A stretch of DNA of 64,000 bases, from the NCBI GenBank assembly GCA_018697195.1, contig JAGMWU010000080.1, forward strand, positions 1 to 64,000, given 5' to 3'. This stretch comes from Certhia americana (lineage: Eukaryota; Chordata; Aves; Passeriformes; Certhiidae). Made by a program: the position numbers and the translations under genes. Under the pieces are notes generated by a model. The model ran no database searches and was not told the DNA's origin. It worked only from the letters and a program-made list of their open reading frames with translations. Numbering within the stretch: position 1 is the first letter of the stretch; each line of letters starts with the position of its first letter. Of the stretch, positions 1-13,723 are shown piece after piece.

Positions 1-534
1 CAAAAATCAGCAGTGCTACCTCAAGCTGACATTGCCATGGCCAGGAACTGCCTCTGTTCAGGTCTGAAGGGGATGCTGCAGTCTTTCAGCAGAGAGGAGA
101 GGTTGCAGGGGACTGTTCAGTACAAGGGGGGAAAGGTCCCCCTAATAATTTAATTCCTGAGTGGATGCAGGGACAGAAATCTCCATCCTGCCTGAAAGGT
201 TCCTGTGAATCAAAAATGGTCTTTGTTATCCTTTTTCTAAACCACAGCAAAGCTGGATCCCTTCAGCTCACTTCAGATCACTTGCTGCTTTCTGCCAGGC
301 TTCAGAAGTTGAAGACAAAAGAGATTTTATTTTCCTTGCCTCAGTCTTTGGGTGAGAGCCATCAGAAAGCAAATGAGGCAGAGTCGGTGACGCAAAAGTT
401 GTCAACACTTGCTTGGGGAGCGTGTTGAAGCTTGGTCAGGGGTGAAGCAGGATTTGGTGGTGAAGGTGTTTTGTTCTGAGTCCCTGAAGAGCACCTGAGG
501 TCACAGGAGAGGGAGGGATTGTCCCACTCTGCTC

Positions 535-1190
535 TGCACTGGGGCAGCCTCACCTCCAGTGCTGGGGACACTTTGGGCGCCACAAGATCAGAGGGATCCA
601 AAGCTGTTGGAGAGTGTCCAAAGGAGGGAAACGGAGCTGGGAAAGGGTCTGAGGAGCAGCTGAGGGCACTTGGCTCGTTCAGCTGAGGCAGAGGAGACTG
701 AGGGGAGGCTCCTCGGGGGCTGCAGCTCCTCCTGAGGGGAGGCAGAGGGGCAGGGGCTGAGCTCTGCTCTGGCACAGGGACAGCACCCCAGGAATGGCTG
801 GAGCTGTGTCAGGGCTTGGGATGGAGCTCAGGGAAAGGTTCTTCCCCCCAAGGCTGCTGGGCACTGCCCAGGCTCCCCAGGGAATGGTCCCAGCCCTGAG
901 GCTGCAGCTCCCAGGGATGCCCAGGGTGGGATTGTGCAGGGCCCCCATCAAAGAGATGCTTTTGGACTGGTTTCAGTGAATTTGTTACTTCTGGGGAAAA
1001 CTTTCCTTGCCACAGCAGGGGGAGATCCATCAGGGCTCATTGCTGGGCTCCTCCTCACCTTTCTGCTTCTTTCTTTCTTTTTCAAACCCACAGTCAAGGC
1101 CCACGGTGTGACCCAATGATCAATGGATCAAAGGATCAATGATCCCTGTGAGTCCCTCCCAGCTCAGGGCATTCCATGATTCTATGCCCC
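535..1190 (+). mobile_element. CR1 LINE 3' fragment, interrupted
   Basis: The sequence follows the avian CR1 3' region: GAGAGTGTCCAAAGGAGGG, CTGGGCACTGCCCAGGCTCC, CCAGGGTGGGATTGT, and the terminal GGGCATTCCATGATTCTATG. The 5' part is truncated, as usual. It is interrupted at about 944-1114 by a 170-bp segment that recurs at 2105-2274. Boundaries are approximate. Confidence 0.85.
945..1114 (+). repeat. 170-bp direct repeat, copy 1
   Basis: This segment begins CCATCAAAGAGATGC and ends GTGTGACCC, and it lies inside a CR1 fragment, replacing its GGGGTGTCTG stretch. It aligns without gaps to 2105-2274 with about 15 mismatches (about 91% identity). I do not recognise the family. Confidence 0.85.
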
Positions 1191-4100
1191 ACACACAGGC
1201 CCCCCCAAAAAACAGAGGCTGCTTTTAGAAATGTTCATGTGTGAATCAGGGCCTCTTACTGTACGTTACTTTTGCATCAGCTGGGAGAACATAAGGAGGT
1301 TTTCATAACCATCATTAGGAATTTGCTTTAGGAAAAATATACTGAGAGTCAGTGTGGCTTGTTAGATAGCCAGACTGTGAGACAGCTGGGCTGAGGGCAG
1401 CTTGGAAATTGCTCTTCTGGCTAAGGACTGCAACTGAGTGAGATCTCTAATTTGTTTCATGGCTTTAACTGGAGGAAACTGGAGAGTGATGGGTATGGGG
1501 GAAGGTCACCTGAAACAAAGTTTTTTTCCATTATCTCTTACCCAAGTAAAAGTAATTGGTCTCAAAGAATTGTGGGTTTTCCCCATCTAAACAAATTTCT
1601 GTTGCTTTCTTGGATGCATTTACCCTGTTATTGCAGTTCCAAAGAAAATGCCCTTTTTTCAAAGCAAAGTATTGAGAAGGTTTTTTTTCTGGTTGCTCCA
1701 AAAAAGGAATTTTCCCACACTGCCATTTTGACCTAAGTGCATGAGCAGTTATTGCTGACCTGTGAGCCAAAGTGCATTTTTTTTTTTTCAGTAAGTGGTG
1801 AAAAAACCCAGGCAGTCTCTGAGGGATTAAAGGTTTGGCCAAGACTGAGTAATTGTTCCATCAAAACATCAGGTGACAGATGCTGTCAGAGAACCTCCCA
1901 TTTCTTTGGCTGAGGGTCTTCCCCTTGGTATTTGGTTTTCTTTTTTGTACTTGGGTGTGGAAGCAGTGCCAGACTCAGCAGTGTCAGGGTGTTTCATACA
2001 CATAAGGAACAAACCAACCATGTCCCCACCATGCCTCCCCCTGCCCTGGATGTGACAATCCCTGGGGCTCCCTGGAGTTCCTGTAAATCCTGGCAGGTGG
2101 GGTGCCATCAAAGAAATGCTTTTGGACTGATTTCAGTGAATTTGTTACTTCTGGGGCAAACTTTCCTTACTATGGCAGGTGGAGATCCACCAGTGCTCAT
2201 TGCTGGGCTCCTCCTTACCTTTCTGCTTCTTTTTATCTTTTGCAAACCCACAGTCAAGGCCCACAGTGTGACCCCAGGGGTTTTTCCTGGGTGTTGGTGA
2301 CAGCAGGTCTGGCAGCAGAAGGGCTGCAGCACACGTTGTTTCTGCTTGAGCTGGCAGAGTAGCAAGAGACAAGCCTCTGAAAGCTTAACAGCCTTCCAGG
2401 GAAACACACAACAGGGATCACTGCTATTGTTTGAGGTGCGGGGACATGTGGGCAAGCCCAGGGACCTGGTGACTGTCCCACGAAGGAGAGCTCCAAGCCA
2501 AGGATCATCATCCAATTAGCCCACGCAACGCTTGGCAAGGTTATTTTTATCTCAAGCCCTTCAGAACGTACATAATCATTCCACCTTAAGTCTTTCAAAA
2601 CTTGATCTCCATGGAAACCCTGATATAAACGAGTGCTCCTTTCCTTTCAGAACCTCTGAGCTGCATCCCAGCCTCCCTGCGGGTGTGGCCACACACCCAC
2701 CCCATCCCATCCACCTCTTCCTGCTCCTCTTCCTCTCCACCCCTCAGATAAGAGCCCTTGGGGTTTATTTCTCCCAAGCACTGCATATTTAGATCTGCAA
2801 ACCTCTAAGAGATCTTTGTTTCCAAACCGAGGCAGGTGGGAGCAAGAGGGAAGGTAGAAATCCTTCTGATGCTCAAGCTGATGTTCAGCTCTCTCTTGTG
2901 GAATTGGGGCAGAGACCTGGAGGATGCTGCTCGTGGCTCCCCGAGCCATCTAAATGGAGTTCAAGGTGTGGAAAAGCCACTTTTCTAATAAGCCTCTCGT
3001 ACTCATGAGCAGTTGTTACTGATTTCTCTGTATTTCGCTTGTGAACACAAGAGGGCCACGTTTGGTGGAGAAAAGAGGCTGCCAGCAGCTTTGGGAAGAG
3101 AAGGGAAGGAAAGTGACTGGAAGAAACATTGAGCTTAAGTGTTTGTGGCTCCGGGATGGTCGGGCTGGGGTAGGATGCAGTGCCTGACTGATGATTAGCT
3201 GCACCCCAGGCACACCAGTGTCAGTCCCTGCTTCCCTTCTGCTGTTCAATCCCTCTGTCAGTCCCACCACTGAGGCAGATGAATACGTTTTGGATTTAAC
3301 AAACCTCTCCTCCCAGGGCTCAGGGCTGTCATTTCCTTTCTCTGCAGTGGGAAACTGAAGGCACAGGCAGGTTGCCATTTTGAACCACTACAGGACAAAA
3401 AAATTTAGCCTTAGAATATTGTTTTTAAGCAGCTGACTTGTGGATAGGGATCTACAACAACACTGAGTGGCCTCAGGTCTCGTGAGATTGCCATCAGGAG
3501 ATCTTCCTCTCTGTTCCAGGAGGACCTCTGCTTTTTGTAGGTGCCTGCCTTTTCTTCATGCTGGGGACAGGCGTGAGGGATGAGGGGTATGGCTGGCACA
3601 CCCAAGGGTGTTGAGCAGGCTGGGGAGGTGGCAGGCAGGCTCTGCAAGCAGCTGTGCTGCCACTCCTCCACCGTCTGAGTGACCACACAGCAGTGACACA
3701 TCAGGGAGCAGCAGCCCCGGGTGGCACAGTCACCCTCTGCTCTCCCTTTGTTAAATCTGTCTGCTGCTCTCTGGGAAGGAGGTGACTGAATACAACAGTG
3801 ACTTCTGTGGGCTGCTGGGTTTGTTAAATCTGCTGCCATGTGCCTTCTGGAGAACATTCTGCTTCCCTGGACATGCCAGTAGGAAAGGGTATCACAGGGG
3901 GTAGTAGTGCTTCACCCTATACCTGCTCAACTCTTGTGTTAATGTGTTAACTCTAATGTTAATTGTGTAAGATGTCTCTGCCTGCACCATGTGGTGCTGC
4001 TGAGCAGGAACAAGGCTGAGAGCTGGGGAAAACCCTCTGAGAATAAACCAGAAACTGAACGCCTTTGAGCAGTGGCAGAGTTCTCCAAGGACAGCTGTCT

Positions 4101-4748
4101 TTTTCCTAAGAACTCCTCTTCTAAGCCTTCAGCTAATTCCCTGCTTCTCCCCTGTCCTTTTGCCCTTCCAGGCCAGCTGAATGGCTGCAGGACATCCAGG
4201 GAGATGCTGGCTCCCTCTCCAGCCTCCCTTTTGCAGTCTCCTCTTTGGGAAAGTTCCAGAGTTTCTCCAGCAATTTTAGCTCTGCCCTCATTTCAGTGTC
4301 CCATTTGCTGACAAGTCCATAAGGACCTGACTGCCACCACCCCCAGAAGGCTGACAGTGAGGAGTGTGGCCCACTCCTGCAGGCTGGTTCGCATGCTCAG
4401 TATAAAAGGCAATTTCATTAGTGTGCAGCCCTGGCTGGGAACCAGAGCTGGCACCAGAGATTGTTTTTATGAAGAACACCCTGGCAAAATAGAACTGGTA
4501 GCAGCTTGGGTGGGATTTATATTTAATCTGTCCCCTCTCAAGCTTGGACTGGCAAACTGGCATGTGCAGAGTGCAGAGTGGTTGCTTTTTGCTTGCTGTG
4601 GATGCCCTGGGTCACACCAGGGTGCCTGGCACACGATCAGGATGTGGTCAATTGCTCTGCATGTCCAACAAGTCACCAGTGGCACAGAGACGGGGCTCAG
4701 GGGCTTTGTATCACATTCCATGTGGACTGCTGGCACGCCAGACACTCA
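1191..4748. other. No gene seen; ordinary intergenic sequence
   Basis: Apart from repeat copy 2 at 2105-2274, I see no exon with splice signals, no RNA gene and no clear mobile element. Open frames here are short, and I do not recognise their translations. Confidence 0.6.
2105..2274 (+). repeat. 170-bp direct repeat, copy 2
   Basis: This is the second gap-free copy of the segment at 945-1114, offset by 1160 bp. It is not embedded in recognisable CR1 sequence on its left. It has no TG...CA ends, so the pair does not look like the LTRs of a small element. Confidence 0.85.
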
Positions 4749-4826
4749 AAATCACAGAGTCGGTAAGATTGGAAAAGACCTCCAAGATTGTCAAATCCAA
4801 TCTCACCATTCCCACTAACGAGTGCT
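4749..4826 (-). mobile_element. CR1 3'-end fragment
   Basis: AATCACAGAGTCGGTAAGAT followed by GGAAAAGACCTCCAAGATTG is the reverse complement of a CR1 3' terminus. Only about 80 bp remain. Confidence 0.7.
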
Positions 4827-7800
4827 ACAGGTTCTCCTTTCCTGAACTAAAGTGCCTTGCTGACTGGGGTGTAGTGAGAAAGCCTAGAAAATGAGAGGGT
4901 TTTTTAAAGGAACAGGTAAAACCGGATCACCTTCAAACTGCCTTCACTTAATGCACTGTGTTGGTATCTGTTTGTTCTCTGCAGAGCCCTACAGAGCTTG
5001 CAGCCTTTTGAGAGCAGGGCAGTGTTTGGTCTTCTAGTTTAACAAGAAACTAGAAGAACAACTCCAAAGAAATCATAGAGACATTCAACATCTCAGCATA
5101 AACTCTCAGTCTGTGAAGAAATCCTGTTTTGTGCCTATCTGAGGAGTATCTAAGCAGCATCCAGATGTAAGCATCACTTCTTACAGTTTTCTGTTGTGAG
5201 CACAAATGCCACTCGTTGCTGCTGCACAGAAGCAAGCAGAGGTTAAACTTCAGAGCTTGAGCATAAAGTCCCTTCCTTGGCTTCTGCAGCTGCAGCAGGC
5301 TCAGTTTCTCAGGCTGAATGAGCTTTTCCAAGCTGACAGAGTTATTTAGGAGCTCACAGGTAAGTTCATAGAGTGCAGCAAGTTCTGCACCCTCTCCTTT
5401 GGGCAGCCATGCTGCAAGGCAAGGGGAGTCAGCTGAGGTTTAAACCAGGGACAGCTTCCAAGCTGCCAGATCAGGGCTAAGACACTTTTCTGGCCTAGAA
5501 AAGGGGGCACACAGCATGACCCTTTGCTCTGGCTCCATAAATATGCCCTAATCCCAGAAAAAGCCCTGACAACCCCAGCAGGATTTTCCGTGCTGGAATC
5601 CAGTGGGATGAGTGCTCTCACTGAATCTGGCTGGAAGGTTTTTCTTCCAAGAACCTCATTGTGAGTGAGAAAAATGCTATGTGCTGTTCTCCAAGGCAAG
5701 ACTTCTTAATTTGATCTTTCAGAAGAGGGAGAAATTAAGGCAAGAAATGGGGAAAACTCTGGCAAATCAGAAGAGAAATTTCAGTGATAAGCAGCAGGGC
5801 TGGGCCCCACAACCTTGGGGGTGATGCTCAGCCCTGGTTGAGAGGCTGCTCTGTCCCGTGGGTTTATGGAGCAGAGCTTTTCCCTGTTTACAGAGATGAA
5901 GCACTTTCCAAGGTGACTCATCCACCTTGAATTGGAGGCAGCTCTCCTCATTGCTGTGCTGGAGAAATGGGTAAAGACCAGTGGCCTTCCCTTAACTGTT
6001 AAGATGATATCACTCGCCAAAAACAGCATCCAATTTCCTGATCCTTTGTTTGAACAACAAACAAATAAGATACGAGCACTGGAGCTACAGGCACATCTTC
6101 TTCATAAATACCAAGAGGCACGAGGCTCTGGCATTAAACACCCAACTCTAAATAATGCCTCGAGCCAGAGTTGTTACCCGCTACCTTGAATGCAGCCCCA
6201 CTCCATCAGCAGGTTACAATAATAACAAATAAAACACGGAATTATAGCTGTGCAATACTTGAAAATGAGCCTGTCACTTTGCGTCAGGGCTGGAAATCAA
6301 TCACCAAGTCTTCGAATCAGGTTCTGCTATTAAGGGCTGGAAGCAGGAAAGATTAAAGACATGTCCATGAAAGTCTCTTTGCTCAGGTATGCTGATCTTC
6401 CACAATTCTGAATGGATTTTTTTTTTTTCTTTCCTTTGCTGTGATTTCTGTCATTGTTGTCTGAGTGGTATCCTTTGGGGCTGTTAATATGAACTAGTAC
6501 ATGTTAAAAGGATCTGTCTCATAGATGGGCAGGGAAGGGGGAGATTAAATTGATTTGACTTTATAGGTAGGGTAAGAGGCACGTGTAAGATTCCTGTTCT
6601 CTTTCACAGCAGCAAAATGAAGGAGTTGATGAACCCCAGAGTTTGTAGCACCCTTTCTACTGACTGCAATCCCATTTCCTGCACCTTTTCTGTAGAATCC
6701 TCTTGGGCTTCAGAGCCTGTTCTGCCAAAAGGTTTCTGGAGAGCAGGAAGCATAGCCAGAGCAGTGTTGTGTTGAGGGTACCACAGCGGCACACTGAATT
6801 CCACACTCCAAACTTTGGCTTTCTGCAGCAATGTCAGTGCATCCCTGTAAACAGCTTTTTGTTTCCTGTCGTGGGAAACAAGGCCCAAGGAAGGAGCAAA
6901 ATGTCTTTGTGCAGGAACTAAATTTGCAGGGCTTCAACACCTCTTGGAAAGTGTTCTTCAAGGTTCCAAATGGCATTGCCTCCTCTTACTTTCTTCTCTT
7001 GATTATTTAAAAGAGGCTTCTTCCCTCCACCCCCATCATCCCATGGTGGCTACAGCAGAGGAAGGGGATGTTCTGAAGTGGGCAGGAGCCCGATGAGCTC
7101 GAGGGGAAGGGGCTCCCATCTCCCTGAGTGGCAGCAATTTCCCCTGGCTGTGTCACACAGCGTGTGCTGGAAGCATGATCAGGGCTTTGCACGACTCAAC
7201 AGGTTTCTCTGTTTAAATATCTTTTAAACATACAAAACGAAGTGCTTTTTGCTTTTGCTCTTCCCTCCCTCTGCTTCCCCATTGAGTGCTTTGAAAGAGC
7301 TTTGTTTTAACTAAACAGCATTTCACATTTCATGCAGAACCATCGTGTTCTGCGCGTTTGTTTTCCCTCCGCCGTGACAGGCTCTGACATTATTTTGATG
7401 AGAAGATTCTTCAGCATTTTGAAATGATGTTCAGTCTTCCCTTGCTTGGAGTTGCTTTTAAACTCTCTGAGCTTCAGCAACCCTGCAGCAGTTCCTGAGG
7501 GAATCTGCTAAAATTTGGGGAGCTCCAGTGACCAATTCCCTTTTCCTCTTCACTTAGCAGTCTGCAAAGGGCCTCCAAGATTTTGTCCACCCAGGGAAAT
7601 TCCCTCGTGTGGTTGTGCTGGATGGATTATTCTGCTGTAGATATGCAGGATTAGTGGCCTGTAGAGCTGAATTTTGATTGGAATAGTAAATCCTTGCCAT
7701 ACAGGCAAATCCTCATGGAGAAACACTTCCTGACCACAGAAGATAGGAGAAAGCTGCTTTGCCAAATGCAAGGAAAACCTTCACTATCTTGGCAAAAGGA

Positions 7801-10800
7801 CACAATATAAATGATTCCTTTATTGCAGGGGCAAAGGTGTGTTGGTACAGACAGGGTGCTGGGCAAGGTGTGTGTGGGTGTGAGGAGGGAATAAAGTCAT
7901 GTTTTCTCAGGTCTGATCAACACGAGGATCCCAGCAAAGCTGGCTTGAGAGTGTCTGTGCAGGGATTGATTTTGGAGCAAGTTTCAGCCTGACTGTAGCC
8001 TGATTTCACTAGCCAGATGCCTGATTCTGTAGCATTCCCTCTGCAGCAGTCTCCCCCAGAGTCTGGAGCTGTCTGGCAGAACTGGAGGAATGGGGATGGC
8101 TCCAGGGCACATCTTTGAACACTGCTGACACCTGAGACTCAGTGCTTCTGCTCCCTTCTGCCAACACCTGACTTGTGTCACTCTGTTGTCCAATATACAA
8201 AGATGCAGTTGCCCACCAGGGTCTTGAAACCAGTCCCAGTGGACCCCATAATCAATAGAAACACCAGTCACAGGTTTTTCAGCTCCATCAAACTCTTGGC
8301 TCTTTAGGAATGTAGGAAGGATGTCCTGAAAACTGATATTTGGGAAGGAGTGTCCTCCCAGCATTGCCCTGTTGCCATGAATTCATTTTCCTTTGCTTTC
8401 ATTGATATCAGGAATTTAATTCTGTCCTCCTGTGGAGTGGGAAAAAAAAAAAAAAAAAAAAAAAAAAGGGGGAAGCAAGATAGGGAAGACAAGGAAGGTG
8501 CTGAAAGACCAGTAGCTGAAATTTGTGCTTGAAATTGGAATCTTTTCAAAGCCTTCCAAAGGAGCTTAGAGGAGTCTGCAGGTAGGACATTCTTTTAAAT
8601 TTCCTGGCATCTCTTAATCATTAGCTGCATCCAAGGGGAATTAAAGAATGTCAATCAACATAAGTTATTCTTCAAGGGAGCATCAGCAGGGTGGGCAGTT
8701 TTTATTGTAACTTAAGCAGGAAATTGAAATATCAGCATCGGAGTGTGAAATACACCATTGCAGAGAACTCTCCTTCCTAATGCAGGAGGAGGAATGGAAA
8801 GAAGATTACACACTATTAGTCCCACTAGAATTTTGCTCTTAATCTGCCTTAAATTGAAAATTTGTTTGGAAGTGTGAGCAGTTGTCTTGTTCCATAAAAT
8901 GGGAGGGGGGGTATAACAGGCATATGGCACCCAAAATTTTGAGACCTGAGGGGTCTCAGCACAGAAGAGCTGAGGTTCACATTTCCCAGGGGTTCACCTG
9001 CTCACCTCTCCTGTGGTAGCACAGCAGGGTGGTGTTCACTGGGTGACTGCAGCCCTTTGTGGGGTAAAAGAGCAAATTTAGCAACACAGGACAGTGCTGG
9101 GATGGCACATGGCAGGAGGCTGCAGGGATGGGCATCCTCATATCTCACCTCATCACCAGGGGCCTTTCTGGGCCATATCCTTTCCTTTCAGGCCTCAGAG
9201 CTACATCCTATCTCATAGCAAGGTAAAATTTGAGTCACATTAGGGGTGTTTGTTTCAATTTGAGGCACTTGAATACACTATTCAATTGAATCCCTAATAT
9301 TTTGAAAGCAGAGAGGGCTGTCCTTCCATCACAACAAAAGAATGACATTTGGTTTGCACTCAGGAAAATTCCAAGGAAACATCTTCCTGGTCCTGGTGGA
9401 TTGTTTTGTTTCAATTGTGCATAATCACTTCGCCCAATAACGCTGAAAGATTTCATTTGGGCTTTTATTGTATTAAAATATTAACTGCAGAATATAACAT
9501 TACAATAAAACCTTAGCATTAATATTTTAATACAATCCAAAGGTTGAAACAAAACATTAAAACTGCAGAGGAAGCGTAGGGTGGGGAAGACAGTGTATAA
9601 ACAAGGGAGATTTATGCACATCATCAGCCAGGTCTGTCTTCTCTGCATCCCAATTATCCTGACATGCCCACTGTACCTGGGCAGGCCTGCTGCTTCCTCA
9701 GCATCTGGGAAGCTCCTTCTTTCCTTAGGAAGAGACCCAGGCAAGAAGAAAAAAGTGTCCTCACTATTTTGGTAAATGAATGACTCCTGATCTTTAAGTT
9801 CACACCAAGGAGACAGATGCACACAGAGGCCCCTGTGCTTCAAGGCACTGGGAAGAATGTCACTGAGCTTGGAATGCATGGAAGAAGAAATTTCCTTGCA
9901 GGGAGAGAGTTTATATCTACAGTATGTCAAGAGGAAAAGGAAAGAGAAAGAAAAGTCTCTCAGGGGTAATTTTTATAGCATGCATTGAGAGAAGAGACAA
10001 AGTTTGCAGGCTTCCAACAGCTGACAATCTGTTATTGCTGCACAGTTCCTGCTACCTTTCTGCTTGGAAGAATATGAATGGTTCAGAGCAAATGAAAGCA
10101 TAATGTTATTTACCAGCCCTGGCCTTATTAGGGACATTCATTCTCTTGCTCACAACCTGCCCTTTTATTTTTATTTGAAGGACGTGGACAGATGTGTGGT
10201 GAGATTATTTACTCTGCCTCAGGTGTTCCCAGCCCATCTGGGATTTGGGGATCTGCTCTTGGTGCACAGGGCTGCACACACAGCCAGAATAGCTCTGTGT
10301 GACCCCCACAGCCAGTGGGAAATCAAAGCTGTGCTTCAGATACTGACAATCCCCTTGAGGAGTATTGATTTCAGTGGGAACTGGGGCTGCCAGGGAGCCA
10401 GGGCAAGGAAGGGCTCATACATGGGGTTCATGTTCTTTAGGTGTGCCAGTTAGAAACTGCTCCCATTGGGAATTGGGCAGCAATGAAATATCCCCTGAGC
10501 TTGGAAACTAGTTGGACTATTTGAACTAATAAGCCCTGAATTTCCTCCTGAAGGTGTCCACTGCTAACAGAATTAAGCCTTATATTACTGGGCAGAAGAT
10601 TAATGGGTTGGAGAAGCCTCAAGAAATCTGCTTTGTCTCTTTCTCTCAGACATGGAATTTGTGGTCATGGGATTTCTAATCTTTGCTATCCACTGTCCTT
10701 ATGCTAGATTTTTGGTGTGGGGCAGAACCTGCTACTTTTTCTTAAATTTCCAGTCAAAGCCTGGGAGTTTTGTGCTCTGGTTTGCTCAGAGGTGAGCTCC

Positions 10801-13121
10801 AGCCATGGAAACCAAGCTTTGGAGAGGCATCAGGCTTCCAGTGGAGTTTGATGCTGTATTTAACTCCTGCTGAGGAGAAGACTTTTAGAGGGAACTTCTT
10901 TTGACCTTTGGTTATGCCTCTGAAGCTTTGTTCTCCAGATGGTGACTGATGGGTGAATAAAAGCCCTGCAAAGTGGCCAAAGCCTCTAAGAAAGCCTCAA
11001 AGCCTGGTCCAGCTCAGGGTTTGTAGGGGTGCAATGGTTTGTGGAGGTTCTGGCAGAGGCTTGGGATGTGTCTCAGAGACCCCCAAGCAGAGTGGATTAG
11101 CGAGGGCTGGGATAGGACCTCTCAAACCCTCTGAGTTCATCCATGAAAAATCCACTTTTCACTGCTTTCCTTTAGTGACTGTCACCAGGCTCTGGGGCTG
11201 GGCTGGAATCAGCTGAGGAGGGGGAGGAACCACATTATTCCTTCTGTTGGAAATCATAAGAGGGAAAGGCACAAGAGATGAAGGAAGCAGTGCTGATTAG
11301 AAGAGCCTCTGCCTTTGAGCCATTATTACCCATTTTATGCCTTTCCTTGGATATCATCTGTGTCTCACTGCTGGATATATGGCAGCAGATTCCTGGAGCA
11401 GCAGCGTAGCTGTTTCACACAGCTATTTCTCTCCTCAAATCCTTAGAGATGGCAGTTTGAAGCACACAACCTTTGTGCTTTGGGGGTCACTTCTGGGGTC
11501 ATGCTGGACCTTGCAGAGCTTCCAAGGAGCAGGGCTAAGTCCCCACCTCACTCATCTCCTATGGACTGAGTCAGTTTGGACCCATTTGTTGCTCTCCTCT
11601 GGTGCCTCAGGAACTTGGGAGGAGCAGATCAGTCACAGATAACTGGGATCCTCCAGCACATTTGTGCCAGGAATCTGCCAGCTTATAATTAGCCTCTATG
11701 AATAATTCATGGCAGACTCTGCGTCCATCAGACCTGACAGCTGTAATCGTTTTGCCAGCAAAATATGGGGTTTGTCTTATTTGTGAAAATGATTCAAGCA
11801 GTGTTTTTTGGGGGGGGATTTTTAATAGAAAAGGGAAGGTTACGTGTGTCCGTGCCTGTATATAAATATATATATTATGTACTAATATATAAAAACAGAT
11901 ATATCCCCCAGGCACACACATATGTATATGCTCTGCATGCTCACTCTGTAATAGAATCTCTGTTTGGATGTCATGGATCAAACCTATCAGTGATGTAATT
12001 GATTAAGCCAATGGGATTGCAGCAGGAATGAAGACATATTTATATCTGCTCTCTTTTACAGTCTAAAAATACACTGTAATTCTGAATGGATGCATTTTTA
12101 GGCAGATGGATGAGTTTTTAGGGAGCTGCATTTAGAAATACCTCCACTCCCATATTTTGTTATCATTTTTGTAATGCAGGGAAGGAGATCAGAATCTTGG
12201 GGTCCTGTCAGAAACCTTCAGATGTCCTGTCTCTTTAATGCTCCATCACACTCTCTCTGTGTGCTCTCATTCTTAAATACGGGATGTGTCCAGGCTTTAT
12301 TAATTTATAACAATAGCTGATGGTGCTGGGGAATGAATGGAGCTAGGAAATATCTGACATGGCAATTAGGACTGCTATCACAGTGGGGCCTGATTTTTGC
12401 TGGAAGGTAATTTGCTGTAAACCCCCAAGGTTAATTAATTGCTGGGGTGGGAGGGCTGGGAGGGGGGAGGAAGGAAAAAAAAAAAAAAGAAAAACTCCCC
12501 ACAAATGATTTGGGCAACAATTCTCTTCCTGCCATGGTGTAAATCTGGAGCAGATCCCCTGATGTTTTCATGGTTATCTGTTGTAGAAGACAAAGCCCTT
12601 TCAAGCAAGCTAAGCATTGCATTGCAAGCAAAGGTGTGTATCACTGACCAGCAGTTTCCTCAAAATACACCCTCTAATTATTGCTGCACACTTTAATTCC
12701 CGAGGCACATCACATTTCAGTGGTGTTTCCTTCCATTGGAAGGGAGATGGTGCAGCCCAGGAGGCACTGGGCTGTCTGCAGGTGTCACAGGGCTTTCAGT
12801 CCAATTATGTCAGGGTGATGAAAAACCATCTCCATGTTTTCCTCCCTTTGTTTTTTGGCATTTTGCTTTTCTCCCTGCTCCTCGGAGTTGTGCTGTCCAG
12901 TCCTTTGAAGTGCAGGGTTGGGTCAATGCAAACAGGTAACTGGGATCTCCAGCACATTTGTGATCTCAAGGGTGGAAAGGGGTTTAGTCTGGGGGAGCAA
13001 GGACTCTCTTCCTGGGCTGGGAAGGGATAAATGGCTGGTTGGCAGGGTGGAGCAGGAAATACAATGCCCAGGATCTGCCTGTGCTGCCACATGTCACCAC
13101 ACACCCTTGGGAAAACCCACC
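4827..13121. other. No gene seen; intergenic, with simple tracts
   Basis: No convincing exon was found. Notable pieces are a hairpin at 6045-6065 (8-bp arms TTTGTTTG/CAAACAAA around AACAA), an A26 tract at 8442-8467, and an AT-rich alternating stretch near 11855-11905. The AT-rich, low-repeat blocks at about 6.0-6.25, 7.2-7.45 and 12.0-12.42 kb could be conserved non-coding elements, but that cannot be judged without alignment. Confidence 0.5.
8442..8467 (+). repeat. Poly(A) tract, A26
   Basis: An uninterrupted run of 26 A. No retrocopy or target-site duplication is evident beside it, so it is called a simple repeat. Confidence 0.95.
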
Positions 13122-13723
13122 TGTGGGAGCAGTTCTGTGCCAGAATGGTCTGGGACAAGAGTCAGGAGAGATCTCTATGGTTAAGTTTTGAAGTTTATTC
13201 CACAGGGTATGGGTGAAAAGAGCCCAGCTCGGGGTTAGCTCAGAGCAGGCTGGAGAACACAGGAGCAGGAGAGAGCACAAGGCAAGAGAGCATAAGAGGA
13301 AGAGAGAAGAGAACAGAAGAAAAAGAGAGCCATCTCTCCTTTTACAATGACTTCTATCTCTTTCTATGTTGAATATTCTACTTTCTCATTAACCAATCTA
13401 GTATCAAATACAATTTTTTACATTTACATATATCCTATAGGAATTGCTACATTACCATGTTTTACAACTTTCTAATCTCTAAATCTTATCAGGGGTCCCT
13501 TCCTGTTGAGCCAGGGAAGAAGGGTCTGTTCTGGTTTTGGTCTGTCTGTTAGTAAATCACATTCTTAACAAAGAGAGAAAGACCTTTGGTCAGCCAAAGC
13601 TGTTCTAGAAACATTCAGACAAACCCTGCTTTCATTTCAATGTCTGTTCTAGTTTCTGCATTCTTAGCATCTTTGGCTAAGGAGTCAGATTTATAAGACT
13701 TGCCTGTTTCTTCCTTTCCAACA
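13122..13723 (-). mobile_element. Solo LTR of an endogenous retrovirus
   Basis: Read on the minus strand the element begins TGTTGGAAAGGAAG and ends CTGCTCCCACA, so it has TG...CA termini. It carries an AATAAA in GGAATAAACTTC close to its 3' end and a pyrimidine-rich CTCTCTT stretch upstream of that, as LTR R regions do. The length is about 602 bp. The flanks AAAACCCACC (left) and AAACCCCACC (right) match 9 of 10 bases, longer than a usual LTR target duplication, so the exact edges are uncertain. No gag, pol or env sequence adjoins it. Confidence 0.65.

Noticed and set aside
945..2274. The 170-bp repeats as LTRs of a small retroelement
   Set aside because: No TG...CA ends, no target duplication, and no priming-site-like sequence between them.
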